DNA from: Mermis nigrescens
Taxonomy: Eukaryota > Nematoda > Enoplea > Mermithida > Mermithidae
Assembly (NCBI GenBank): GCA_036768485.1
Contig: JAVLUZ010000154.1
Span: forward strand, 44,391,458 to 44,455,457
Direction of reading: 5' to 3'
Length of the DNA stretch: 64,000 nucleotides
Shown here: positions 33,833 to 47,300 of the stretch, piece by piece
Layout: every line of letters starts with the position of its first letter
How positions within the stretch are numbered: position 1 is the stretch's first letter
Notes under the pieces: generated by a model
Seen by the model: the letters and a program-made list of their open reading frames with translations, nothing else
What the model was told of the DNA's origin: nothing
Databases searched by the model: none
Made by a program: the position numbers and the translations under genes

Positions 33833-34205
33833 GCACAGTATGAAAATCGCCGGGTACGTGAAACAAAAAATTGATTCATAAAGTGCCTTTTTGGTCTCAA
33901 AAACGATGGATACGCGTCAAAAACATAATGTATTGATGTTTATGGGGATTCTCTTTCTTTCTTTCTGGATGTAAAACATAGAAAAATTAAGGAAAAATTC
34001 AATAAAAATTAATTCAACAACATCTATGAAAAATGGTTGTTTGGTGTGAAGCGCCGAGAAAATTGGCACTTTGAACTAAAAGATCACTAAAAAATGTTTA
34101 CATAAGGGCGTTTCCTACAATTTTTGGAAAATCGCGAATTTTTTTGGGCTTAGGTAAAAGTATTTATATGGGAGTAAAAAATTTTCAAGATAGTGTACAT
34201 ATGGT
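33833..34205 (+). mobile_element. Family B-like MITE, diverged
   Basis: It contains ATGCACAGTATGAAAATCGC, then the family B order (aaagtgcctttttgg, acgcgtcaaaaacat, GAAGCGCCGAGAAAATTGG). The right end is near GTGTACATATG. Confidence 0.5.
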
Positions 34206-35325
34206 AGTTTGTGATTGCTGTTATACTCCTCGTTGATTTCCAGCGCATAGATGCACACGGTCAGTGAGGGAAGGAAGGGGTGAAATCCACTATTATCATT
34301 ATTATTAAAGTAAATTGAGTTTTTGGGGTATGCCCTGCCGAAATCGCTCAAAAAGGCACTATTTTATGCCTGATTCGCTCGAAAGACTTAATTTTTTGAC
34401 TCTTCAATGGTAGGAGGGGGCTGATACTCTCTCTCTTAGCAGGTTATTTACGGCCTGCTCTCTTGGACAAATCCTGGATATGACTATTTACTCGTAGTGT
34501 ACCTAACTACATTTTTTGGTTCGTAAATTCAATGTTTATTTTTCGAGTCTTAAATGAACGTACACTGCGCATGATTAAGAATAAAATATTGAGTCGATCA
34601 TTGATTAAATATGAAGCTTAAAATCGAATTCTTGAAAAAAGTCAGAAGAATCAACAGTAAGAAAAAAAGCGATTTATGCAAAATTTAACTTGTAAAATCT
34701 GTACAATTCGGTATTAGAAAAATGACAACGGTTGAATTAAATTAGTTAATCACGTTGCATAGTCGAATCTTCCAATCCCATTATTATCTTCTTATTTTTT
34801 CAAGAAAATTGCAGAATGACTTGCAATTTATCAAATTTCAAAAATGTTGTCCGCTCAGTAAGCAGATATACGTCAAATCTATATATGTATATATTTACCA
34901 TACACGCAGACGTTCAAAAGCCCAGGGAAGGCGATAGACTGAGTTTCTTTGGGTAGGGGAGGTAAAAATAAGTAATTTTCTACCTATTTAATGTCAAATT
35001 TTTGTACATAATATGTCGTATTTTATTTTTCATGAATATTTATGGTTAAATTTGCATGAAAGCAATAACAATACATCAAATATTTACAAAATAATGGAAG
35101 AAAAGTGTCTGGGTAAACGAATTGAACAGTATATTCCTCGAAAATTAAGTATATTTACTTAAAATTACACACTTAACCGTCATTTGACGCTTTTTGGTGG
35201 TTCAAGCAACCACTAATGGTCCAAAATGGCCTGAGGGGGTATGCTTCTCAAAAGCTTTGTTAGGGAGATAACCCTTACCCCGCAGTGTGCATTTGTGATA
35301 TGTACGTTGCACTTTATTTTTAGAA
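34206..35325. other. Spacer upstream of MRPL44
   Basis: It contains a weak family-type G-rich fragment near 34.25-34.45 kb. Otherwise it is AT-rich with no recognised gene. Any MRPL44 promoter would lie in its right part, but no element is identifiable. Confidence 0.35.
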
Positions 35326-38300
35326 ATGATTTCGAGGTCCAGTCAGAACTTTTTTCAGCTAGTGAGATCTATTTTCCTATTCCTATCAAGGCTTCATTCA
35401 TTCCAACGGTTTTTATCAATTACGATTGATTATCTGAAATTTGAATTCTCGAAACAGTTTGAGGTAATATGCAGCTTTTGCTTAGAAAGACTGGATGAAT
35501 GCTGCGTAGGTTTCTTAGCTTATTTTGTTCTTCGCATTTCCCACGAACGTCATTACAACTCGCGTAAATCTGCAAGCGACATCGGTTAGTTTTTTAGCGA
35601 TGAAACTGATAATGTGACAACGATTTTTCAGTCATCCGTCAAAATCATTGCAGTGCTTGGCAAAAAGAATATTTGGAACAGCTGTGGATGCGCCGCCAGG
35701 TTTTGGGCCCCGATCCGATTAAACCCCGATCTGAAAAGCCAAACTGGTATAATTTACCATCTTTACAACTTATTACCATGCTGCCTTCAAGTTCAATATG
35801 CGAGTACAGTTGTTTTCATTCTCAGCTTTCTTTTCCCTTCAGGCAGTTCTGGAAAAGTCTACATTAAACGATTAAGTAGGCTTTAACTTAAAGCTAGTCC
35901 GATTTGCGTAAACTAGATCGTATTGAAAATCATCGATGAACCATTTTCGTAGTCACCCTTACAGAAACTGATTAAGCAAAGATTGTAAATTAGATGATGA
36001 TGTTGCTAAACGCGCTTCTTATTAAACTCGTGAAAAATAAAATCTGAATTTAGTAAAATTTTGGAATTTTGACAGTTTATATAAAATGCCCCATTTTTCT
36101 ATTTTGTTTGTTTCACGTGATTAGTTTATCAGTCGAGGTATCTGTAAAGATTAATAAGGTAAAAATAATTCCATTAAAGAGCCCATCTTTGCGACTAATT
36201 CTTTGGGCTAAATGGGCGCGTGTTGCCGCCAACTTCTACAACCAGCGCTTAATTTGAGCGATCGAGAAAATCGAATTTATTTTTTTTAAATTTACTGAAA
36301 ATGTTTTTATTTTATGGACCTTGCGTGCCGGAATATGTCCGTGACGGTCATATGTAGAATTCTCGCGTCAGATTTATTGTTGCATAATTATTGCATGCAT
36401 GTATGTTTGCCTGAAGCCATGTCTATTTGAAATATAGAAGGGAATGTCATCAAGAATGCAAATTTTTATTAGTAATTCAAAGTCAATGAAATGCAGATTC
36501 AGCTATAAAATTAACTGAGATGAGGATACAAAGTCAAGCGAAGATAATCATTTGTTACAAATTGATTCTTGAGGCGAAATTTAGAATTTCGCTGCATTTA
36601 ATAATTTCTTTACAATATCAACCAAAAGTATTCAAATATAGTCCACGCGGGGGTCTAGGCCCCCAGAATAAAAAAATGGAAAATTTTGTGAGGAAAATTA
36701 GGCAAAATGAAGGCCAAAAATGAATTAAAATTGAGAGTGTCCTTTAAAAATGCTTTAAATTGACCAGAACTGTGTAATAAGGTAGTTTTAACGCTATTTT
36801 GGCTCTTAAACAAGTTTTTGAGGTAATTTTGGCCCAAAATAGCTTAATTTTTGACCCCCATATACCGGTTGACCTCCTTTTTCTGATCAACCATGCTCTG
36901 CATCTATGCATTTGTTTCCAATTCTTATCTTAAAAGGTGCACCATCATCGAAACACATAAGGACCGTATTTTCATTTTTCTCCCTCAGTATAGTCTATTT
37001 CACGAAACCTTGTGCCTGGAAATCAATTTTCAGTCCTCAAGCGATTGATTAAAAGAGCGGTTTTCGGTCAATCTATCTACAGTATTACAATTTTGCATGG
37101 TAAAACCTTATTTGCTCACCAATCGCTATTCACAGCATCGTGATATTCGCTTCACTTTAGAATGATTTTTTAATCGATTTATATACATTGACTGAAAAAA
37201 TTGTGATCCTGCACATGGTTTCGTGAAATAAACTAATTCTTGACTTTTTCAATATATTGTAGCTTCGTAGCCATGACCGAATAAATAGTTTACGGCCAAA
37301 AAATATTTTAAAAAACGTCTTATCCATGCATGATCTTGAGGGAGGAGCGGGCTTCACTCACCAGAAAAATTTTCACCCCTCGCAAAAATTTCTCCCCTCC
37401 CAGAATTGGCGATTGCTGGAAAGTTCCCAAGAATTTCTAAAAATTTGCAGAAAAGGTGCTTTTTAAAGCGTTTTTAGCTATCTATTTGCTCAAAAGCGCC
37501 AAATTTCGCGCCATTATACTCGTGTTCACTATATTTTGTCGATTTGTTTTCGATTTTGAAATTTTTTCATGTTTTTATGCTCTTGAAAGATATAGCATCG
37601 TCCGTAACGCTGAAAAACGATATTTTTGACGCGTACCTACCATTATTTAGCCCAAAAAGACACTTTGTAATTTCACCCTCCACAGCTTCCATGCTGTGCA
37701 TGTAAATGGTCAAAGTGTGGAGTCTGGATCTATTTACGATGATTTGCCTGTTGATTATTTATGACTTAGCAGCACACCTGGGCAATGGCCGGTCTTCCTG
37801 TTGATAACGGGAGCAAAACATTTTGGTTGGTTGCCAGTTTCAAAATGGGTTGTTTTGTTGTGAAAATTCACCTCACGATTTTCAAATAAATAGTGAATTC
37901 CTATCATAGGTGCACAAGGTCAGGGTCGGCAGGGGGGGGGGGTGAAATGCCAAAAATCTAAAATCTAAAACAGTAAATTTAACGTTCACGATTTTTTTGC
38001 TGTTCAATGATCAAAATGGTCAAAATATCCTATAAAACGTTTTTTCGTGTTAATAACACATTTTAAAAGCATTTTTAGTCCATTTTGACTGCATTACACA
38101 CTTTTAACACTAAAAAATGCAAAAATTGATCAATTTTGGGCGCTTTTTGAGTAAAAAGTACTTAAAAGTACTGGAAAAATTTTGACATTTTCACTGATTT
38201 TGATGTCAAAAACGAACCAGAACAAGACCTGTTTGCTCAAAATCGCCGGACAGTACCAGTCTAGCTGACCCCTCAGGGGGTAATACCCCCTCACCCCCCT

Positions 38301-41300
38301 ATGTGCAAGTGTGATCCCTATATGTTGTATGTATCTTTGTTTTATCAGTCGAAGTATGGGAGAGTTTAATCGGTTTTGATAATTGCATTCTCTAAGTATA
38401 TACAGCTATAATTTTTTGAGTGTGTGTGTGTGTTATGCTTATCAATAAATCTTGCATTGGTCATGTAAGCAGATGCATATTTTCTTATACATTTTGCATA
38501 ACATCGTGCGATCAAATCTTCATTTTAGCGATCAACTTTATTACATTACTGCTTGTAGTCAGAGGAATGCACAGTTACGCATTCAGTTGGTCGGTTAGTT
38601 AGTTGGTTGGTTGATTGATTGATTAATTGATTGATTGGTTGGTTGGTTAGTTGACTGCTCGGTTGATTGGTTGGTTGGTTAGGTTGTTGGTTGGCTGGCT
38701 AGTTGGTTAGTCGGTTGTTTGTTTAGTTAACTGGTTGGTTTGGTTGGTTGTTTGGTCGGTTGGTGGGCTGATTATTTAGTATGTATTGAATTGATATGTA
38801 TTGGTTAGTTGGCTTATTGGTGAGCTTTAGTTTTATGTTTTTAACTTCCATTTCTTGTTCTTCAATACATTTTGTTTCTATTTTGCATTTGTCTTTGATT
38901 TTTTTACTTAAAATTCTTGTTGATACTTGCAGCCTTGACCGTTGATACCGAAAGGTCTACTGTTGATACCGGGTTGAACCGGGTTGAATCCATTGCCTAG
39001 GCGTGCTTAGCAGTGGCCATAATACCCATCGCAGGCATTTTTCATAACGATTGGGCGTTGTTCATAATACCTGATAATCTTCAAAACGTATATTCACCAA
39101 ATTAGCTGTCTTTTTCGATGCTAGATTTTGATAGTATAATTTATATAAATGTGATCTGAAGTTTAATAATTATGATAATTGAAGTGAAAACAAGTGATAC
39201 TTGCTTCTGCATGAAGCAAAAGAAAAAATGATTGTAGCTTTGGTCCGTTATTTTTAAATTTACTTATTAAATGAAAATTTTTCATTCGCGAGATTCGTAA
39301 CTTAATGACATTCATATTGTCTCTGTCTAGGAACTATGACGCCGAACTTGTTGCCTTTGGCTGTCGCTTGAATGAACATTTTGAACTCGAAACACTCAAA
39401 CGAGCATTCATATTTTCCTCGCATTTGCAAAGAGATATAGCCGTAAGATCTCAGATGACAGAAAATGATAGCTCGGCTAATATCCAGATTTTAGCCAATG
39501 AAGAATTAATTGGAAAAGGTGAAAATTTAATTATTTCCTTAGAGATCTCATTCATATTTATTTATTAAAGAAAGTTACTTTCATGTAGTGTTCGTTCATT
39601 TGCATTTGATCTGTCAACTTTGCTAAGTTGCATTAATGCTCTGCTGGTGCCGGAAGCCCGCACTTATACCGACACCAATGTTTAATTACACATTATAGTA
39701 TCATTAATGTTTTATTTCAAGGCGTTAATGTGCATTTTCATTCATATTTATTGCGTCTTTCTTCAGTTTTATTAACAAGTGAGCTATATTTTTTTGTCTC
39801 GTTAATGTATTGTAAACAACTTTTAGCAAAATATGTTGGAGTAAAGCAGGAAAATTAAAAATCTTTTAGTGGAGGCATGCAGCGCAACTATCGAAAAGAG
39901 AGCGAATAATTCTGCCTAAAATGGTTATGTACACATCTTAAAAAGTAAGCGTTAGTCAATAGGTAAACTCAAAACAAATGTAAAATATGGAGCAAAAAGT
40001 CGAATTTTCACTGAGAAAACGCCTTGAATGTGAAATCATATTTTCAGAAAAACTGTAACTCGTTAGATTTAATCAATATTGCTGAAATGCTGTTTTTTCT
40101 AAACCTTTAAATAAATTTATGTCATTTAACCGGACCAGTAAGCTAATCGCATATATTTTTTCCAAAAATCATTAGATATTTTTAAAATTTTGAAATTTTA
40201 AACAAATGTAAAACATGAAGCAAAAAGTCGAATTTTACTAAGAAAACGCCTTGAATGTGAAATCATATTTACAGAAAAAACTGTAACTCGTTTGATTTAA
40301 TCAATATTGCTAAAATGCTGTTTTTTCTTAACCTATAAATACCTTCATGTTATTTAACCGGACTAGCAAGCTAATCGCATATTTTTTTCCAAAAATCACT
40401 AGATATTCTTGAAATTTTGAAATTTTATATTAAACTATAAGACCGACGACTTTTCAACCCCGAAATGACGCCAAAAAACGTTAGATAACAAATATGAACG
40501 ATGGCATACAAACAACTCTGAGACTTATACCCATACATGATCTGGGGGTGAGGGGTTCGGGGAGTTTTCAATCTCCCAGAAAAATTTTCACCTTCCGCAA
40601 AAATTTTCTTACCCCCAGAATTGGCGATTTTTTTGAAAGATTCCAAAAGTTTTCTGAAAATTTATAGAAAAGATGCTTTTTAAAGCTTTTTTAGCTATCT
40701 ATTTGCTCAAAAGTGCCAAATTTTCGGCCCATCGCGCCATTATACTCGTGGTTTGACTATATTTTGTTCAATTTGTTCCGATGTTTTTGATTTTTTTCGA
40801 AATTTTAATGTGTTTATTCTCTAGAAAGATAGAGCATCGTCAGAAACGCTGAAAAACGATGTTTTTGACGCGTACCTACCATTTTTGGACCCCAAAAAGG
40901 CACTTTATAATTTCACCCTCCCCTGGAATTCTCATGTTCTGCATGTATGCTTATATCTACAGTATTTTTGCAATGTGCAATTTTTGCATCTTGGAAAAAA
41001 TAGTGAATAATCCTTTCTATAATTTACTCCGTCATTGAGAAATGCGATTATGCTTTAAAGTACAAAGCGATTACAAAGCTTCTAAGCTGCATTCTTTAGC
41101 TTTTTAAATAAGTTTGACCAGCATTTGGTATTTTGATTAATAGAAAACCTGAAAATTATTTATACGGACGTAGGCTCTGTATTTTTTCTTATTTTTAATT
41201 ATTTAAACTGTCAAAACTAAGTAATGTTACCTAAATATGAATTACGTAGATGTATGGATTTTTTCGACAGAACAGTCATGTACGTTTAAGAATGTTTAAA

Positions 41301-44300
41301 ATGATAAAGAGAAAACCTTGTTGTATTTATTGTTGCGATGGGAGTGACGCTGAAAAAATCCTGCATTGAAGTCTTGTTTGTGCAAGTGCAAATATATTTA
41401 TCATGAAAAAATAGGTAATATCACATCACAATTTAAAAAAGTTTCGCGGTGGACACTAACAAGCTTGATAGGATGAGCAAAGGAAGTAGAAATGCACGAA
41501 TGGTCATTTAATAAATGATGTTTCTTTGACATCCTTTCTAACCATTTTAAAGAATGCGTTTATGGCCTTTCTTCACTCTCTTGAGGTGTCACTTTTGACG
41601 TGATTAATTTGAATTTAAAAAATTGTATAGAATAATGAAGGTATACAGAAGAAATTTATTAGCAATAAAAGTTTAATAAAATAAATTTATATTTTGCTTC
41701 TACTTGACCAAATGAATCAAAACTTCGAATAATTGAGTTCAATTTTCTACGCTATCTGTTGGTACCCAACTTTCTAAAATTCTAGACATTAGTAATCCCC
41801 TATCTCGCCCCTTTGCCTTAGTGTAATATTTTCTGCATTCTCTTCGTCGAACTGATCTTAAATCGAAACACTGAAATAGTCTGAGATATACAGACTTGTT
41901 TTGAGATCTTTTTTGTACATATGTAAATAATCTCATATCTATAAAAAACGTTGTCCTTCTTACCAGTGATCGACCGGGCTCAAAAAAAGGCCCGGGCTCA
42001 CATGCTTAAGTATGTACATGTATAGATATATACATAATATATGTAGGTATTTATTAAGGTTTGACGTTTATGTGTAAAGTCAATGTTTTTTGTACAAGGT
42101 CCGTTTGTACATGTACAAAGATGGTCCCAGTCTTTGAACATTTTGTACACGCAAATTTTTTGGTACTATAACATGGTACAGTAGCAATTTTAGTGGGGTA
42201 AAACAGGGTTTTTCGACCGTTTATAGTGTATTTGCGCTGATTTCTGGTTTTCCGACGCTTAAAATCAGTAAGAAGTGTCTCAAAACGGCGTGAAACTCCG
42301 AAAAATTTGATATTTTACTATTTTAAATTCAAATTTGTTATTATAAAGATTTGCGCCGTAAATTTTCGGGAATTTTAGACCTTTTTACAGAGTTTGTCTT
42401 CCCAAAAACCATTGTACATGTACTAAGACGGTCCTGAAAAGTCTTTGTACATCGGCAAAAATCTTTGCCGGATACAAAGAAATCGTGGTTCACGTACAGT
42501 GTGCATATGTATGTATATGTAATCAGTTTATAAATCAATGAATACTTGTTTACATAGATATAGTAAGACAAGAATACGTACAAAATTTTAAATTAAATAT
42601 GAATTTAAGATACAGGATAAGTTATGACAACAAGATATTATCATAAAGGCAAGATAATGCTCTATTACAGAAGGGTTTACCATTTATGTATATAATTCTT
42701 CAAATTAAATTGAACCTAGCTGTACGCCAAGTGATCGATCGATACTAGCGATCCCGAGCATTGAAGCTTGAAGAATAAATGAAATTCTTATGCACTATCT
42801 TTTGAAAATTAAATTCATTAATTAGATTCATCATTTTTCTTAAGCATAATTTTTGGCACAACAAGCAACTCCGATTTCCACAGTGCATTAAAGTACTTAA
42901 AAAATTTTTGGGCGCTTTGCACCAAATTGTTTCTCAGCAAAGTCATTTATTTCATGCTATGTGCATCATTAGAATTTAGCAGCTTAATTTTACTTATTCT
43001 AGCGTTCTTTGCCAGGACCTCCCGAATTTTCAGGCGCTCTTTTATGTTACATTATATTACATAAAAAAGGCAGCATACACGTTAAACACTCATTAAATCA
43101 GCTGATTTCTGCAGCATTCCATAATTTCTGTTTGAAATTCTAAATAATATTAGATCCACTGACGCCCGTGGTCAGCATAGTTCTGTGGGGAACTTGGAGC
43201 ATATCTTTGAGGGCAAGTAAAGTGAGAATATGACTAGCTACAAAATTGAATCGTACATGTCGTAAAATAATTTTAGTTTGTAGTTGTGTGTGTATGACAT
43301 AAATCTCAACGAATCAAAATCAATATTACATCTTAGCTGATTCCTGCTGCAGTTCCGGGACTGGATGGCAAGTTTTTTCGGTCAAAACCTTCGCAGTGCT
43401 ACCGCTTGCCACATACATATGCTGCAACGGTCGATCACTATTCATGCTGCACAGCATTTACATTCATAAATACATATCATTCTTAGCTGGACTGCACTGC
43501 AGTATTTCATGGTGAAATGACGCATAAAAGCACAGAAATGCTGAAACAAACAGGCACGCAGCTTTAGGGGGAGTGGGGGGTCCGGACCATACGTGGGCAG
43601 CAAGAAAATTCTGGGGGGGTGCAAGATTTTTTGAAGGTCAAAAAATGGCCTTAAAAATGGTGGTATGGCGATAAAAACACCATTTTTCGACGTTTCTCAT
43701 CAAGCACTATCTATTGGCATCAAAAAATTGCGAAAAAAACGAAAATAATTTTCAAAAATTGAATTCTGGGGGGTATTTTGATTTCTGGGGGTATTTTGGT
43801 TTCTGGGGGGTGCATACCCCCCAAACCCCCACGCCCAGGTGTGGTCCGGACCCCCCGAAATTCAGAAAAAACCGGAAAAGTAGGACTTCTTAAACGTTAT
43901 TTTGTGCTATTTTCGGCCTTTTTAGACCCCGGCGCCCCAAAATTGGAATTGGTCCCCCCGGACGGCCAGCTACGTGCCTGGAAACAAAAAGTAAATGTGA
44001 ACTCGACGTATAGATCTAGGAGGATATGACGATGAGCAGATGTGTACAGTAAGCCCAAAATAGTCTGGACTATGAGTTTTAATCTTTTTCCAGAGACAAA
44101 TGTTGCTAACGTGATGATACCATTCGGACATATTACTTCTTAAAATTTTAAAACTGTTATTAAGTAGGCCCGAGCCCGGGGTCCTTTTAGCCGGGCCCGG
44201 TCCGGACCCGGGTACCCGGTCGATCACTGCTTGTTACTCCATGGATCTGTCGTCATCAGCTTATCGTTATTCTACATATATTTTGTCATCCTCTCGATCA

Positions 44301-47300
44301 TAGGTGCACAAGGTCAGGGTCGGCAGGGGGGGGTGAAATGCCAAAAATCTAAAACAGTAAATTTAACGTTCACGATTTTTTTTGCTGTTTTAATGATCAA
44401 AATGGTCAAAATAGCCTATAAAACGTCTTTTTCGTGTTAATAACACATTTTAAAAGCATTTTTAGTCCATTTTGACTGCATTATATCACTTTTAACACTA
44501 AAAAATGCAAAAATTTATCAATTTTGGGCGCTTTTTGAGTAAAAAGTACTTAAAAGTACTAATCTGGCGCGAAGCGCCGAAAATTTTTGACATTTTTACT
44601 GATTTTGATGTCAAAAATGATGCAGAACAAGACCTGTTTGCTCAAAATCGCCGGACAGTACCGGTCTAGCTGACCCCTCAGGGGGGGGTAATACCTCCAC
44701 TCTCACCCCCCATATGTGCATGTGTGCTCTCGATGCATTTTACGTACAATATAGAATCTTACATATTCTGAAGGGCGAGAAGTAGTCAACGACTACGCCA
44801 GGGCATTCCTCCGCTTCTACTATCCATTAATGCCTGAAGAAGGAATCTGGTTAGCAGGATTTTATCCCAGTTAACCTGTCTTGTTCATATAATTCTATTA
44901 TAAGCTGTTGATTTTTTGATTCTTTTTATTACGTACACACCATGAAGTTTGAGCTCTCATCTGTCATTGAATCGTAAAATATCGTATGTTTCAATATTGA
45001 CGTGTCAAAACGTGACGTCTTTTGTTATAACATTGGCTATCAGACCTCCTCAGCAAAGTTCGATGATGGATATGGACTCAGATTTTATGATGTGAAGTTT
45101 GCATGAAGTAAATTTGCTTACTTTGATGTATGCTTTGCGCTAAACGCTTGCTAACTATCATGACACCAGATTTCTTTTTTTTGCACGGGACAAAGATTTC
45201 AAGGCTCCACAAAAGATTTTTGGAGCTGGAGCTCCTCCGTACAAACTTTGGGGCAAAATAATGTAATTTTAACGTTTTTATGCTAAATTAAATTCATATA
45301 CGCTATACGGTTATTGCGTCAGCATTTTGCAATTGCAGTATCATTTCTCATTCTCTGCCATTACAAGTAATTTTAAGTCTCTTTTCTGATAAGTTTAGCT
45401 GAAAGAAAAGTCATATAAATTTCGGCGCCAGACTAATATTATCAATTGAATTTTACACAAATTGAAACTATTTCAACAGCAACTTAGTCGCGTATTATAG
45501 GTGGGTAATAATATTTGAAAAATGTGTTAACAGTATATCTATGTATGCAGTCCCGTGTCCAGGACTTTATTTCAAGATCACAGTTTTTAAAAAGTTTTTC
45601 ACTATTTCATAATCGCATACCCACTGTTTTTTGTACAAAAACTTCGATTTTTTTGCACAATGGAAAATCGGCCAAAAACTGCGTATACTTTGCGTACAAA
45701 GTCGTACAAAGATCGTTTCAATAATCTTTGTACGAGCCTCAAAATCGCAGTCCCGTACAAAAAACGGTGCACATAACCAAAATTTATCGTTTAAACTGCT
45801 TTACAAGTGATTTATAATCATCACTTCTTGGCTTTTGTTTTTGTACTCAGTCTTTTTGCTTTGTAAACAAAAACAAAAGAGAAAATGTATCCAAAAAAAT
45901 TTCACATAATTACATAGTCACGAAGGCAAACACTATACATACATAATAAATTTTTGACCTTTGTATCTTGTATTTATAGTTTTCATTGAATAAACAACGT
46001 AGAAATTATTTCTCACGTGAAGCGCTTAAAATTTCCGACGTTTTTATCGCCTGAAGCTCGATTTTGACCTTTCTGAAGGTAAGAAATAGTAATTTGGATT
46101 GAATTTATCGCGCGAAGCGCCGAAAATTTTAGCATTTTCCTGTTGGTAAAGGTTCGTAATTTTATGGCTGAAAATTCTGGAAAAGTTTGATTGTATGTAT
46201 CAAAAATTTTCTTCGAAAGAATATTTTTCTGACAATCTTTGTTCATGTAAAAAGAGGCTCGTACAAAAAACAATGCATGTTATTCACATACATGCATGGA
46301 TTGCATATGTTATTCTGTTGACAATTATAGACTATGTTTTGAAAGTTTACGAGTGGTTATATTTATCGATATGCTTTTAGTGCATTGTTCGACCATTTGT
46401 GTGCCACTGACCGAATGAGTCAGATATCATGCGAAATTGGAACGAAGGATTTAATCTACTCTGCGGTATGCTTACATATATTTATAAAGCGCATCTTATA
46501 TATCATACCGCACTGATTAGTGCATAGTGGTCTATTTTGGAACTTTTTTAAATATTTCATCCAGCTTATTCAGCTGATAATTTTTCAAACGGTTATTGTT
46601 TTCAACAGGATTTCCCAACTGAACCGACGACTTTAGCCGATGCTTTTCTAGCCATTGTTGGTGCGATACGTCATGATTCGGTAATAGTTTAAATTCATTA
46701 TATTATTGAAATACCTTCTACGATTTGAAGATTTATATAGTTTTTAATAGATAATAAACAATTTTCAGCTATCGTAAATTATTTCTTTGCGCTAAGTGGA
46801 GTACTTGCTAATAAAAACATCTTAGACGGTTAAGTTCATAGGTGCGCAAGGTCAAACTTTCCGGGGGGGGGTGAAAACTAAAAATTGCTAGATACATAGC
46901 TATGTGCTTCGTAAAAACGGCTCTATAGTCCTTTTGGGGTCAGAAAGTTAGCTGTATAGCCTTTTTGGTCTCAGAAAAGTAGCTATATAGCCTTTTTGGA
47001 TTCACAAACAGCTATATAGCCTTTGGACTAAAAATAGCTATTAATCCCTTTTTTGAGTCGAGAAAATAGAAACTCAGGAAAGTCATCTAAATAGCATTTT
47101 TGAGCTAAAAAGAGACTATATAGCTAGTTTTCTGAACCAAAAAGGCTGTATAGCTAATTTTCTGAGCCCAAAAAAGGCTATACAGCAATGCTCTTGCATG
47201 GTTATGTTCCATAAAAGTAAGTATATATGCAGAGACGGGCGTACGCAGGTTTTTTAAGGGGGAGAATTCATGCACGAGTTCCAAAGTTGTGGGAGGGGTA

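Larger units (their letters stand above)
35747..39330. other. MRPL44 intron 2 (3.6 kb), TE-rich
   Basis: It holds family A (36640), a palindromic M-like MITE (36991), family B (37327), family D (37905) and a TTGG-type microsatellite. The stretch 35950-36630 has no repeat I recognise apart from a transposon-end-like motif at about 35953. Confidence 0.7.
41964..44229. mobile_element. hAT element with GGCCCGG-type subterminal repeats
   Basis: A 2.27-kb element begins CAGTGATCGACCGGGCTC and ends ACCCGGTCGATCACTG. The flanks CTTCTTAC and CTTGTTAC match at 7 of 8. GGCCCGGGC-type blocks lie inside each end. It shares the CAGTGATCG start with the element at 27453 but has a different subterminal array. 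A family P copy and an F-with-E nest lie inside. Confidence 0.8.

Noticed and set aside
38583..38775. TTGG array as telomeric repeat
   Set aside because: Units are irregular tetranucleotides without the TTAGG or TTAGGG pattern, and the array lies in an MRPL44 intron.
43778..44029. ORFs rich in G-W-F or P, such as those with FWGG and PPKPPRP, at 8148, 9086, 43778, 53328 and 54426
   Set aside because: They are translations of MITE G-runs and recur with each family E or F copy.
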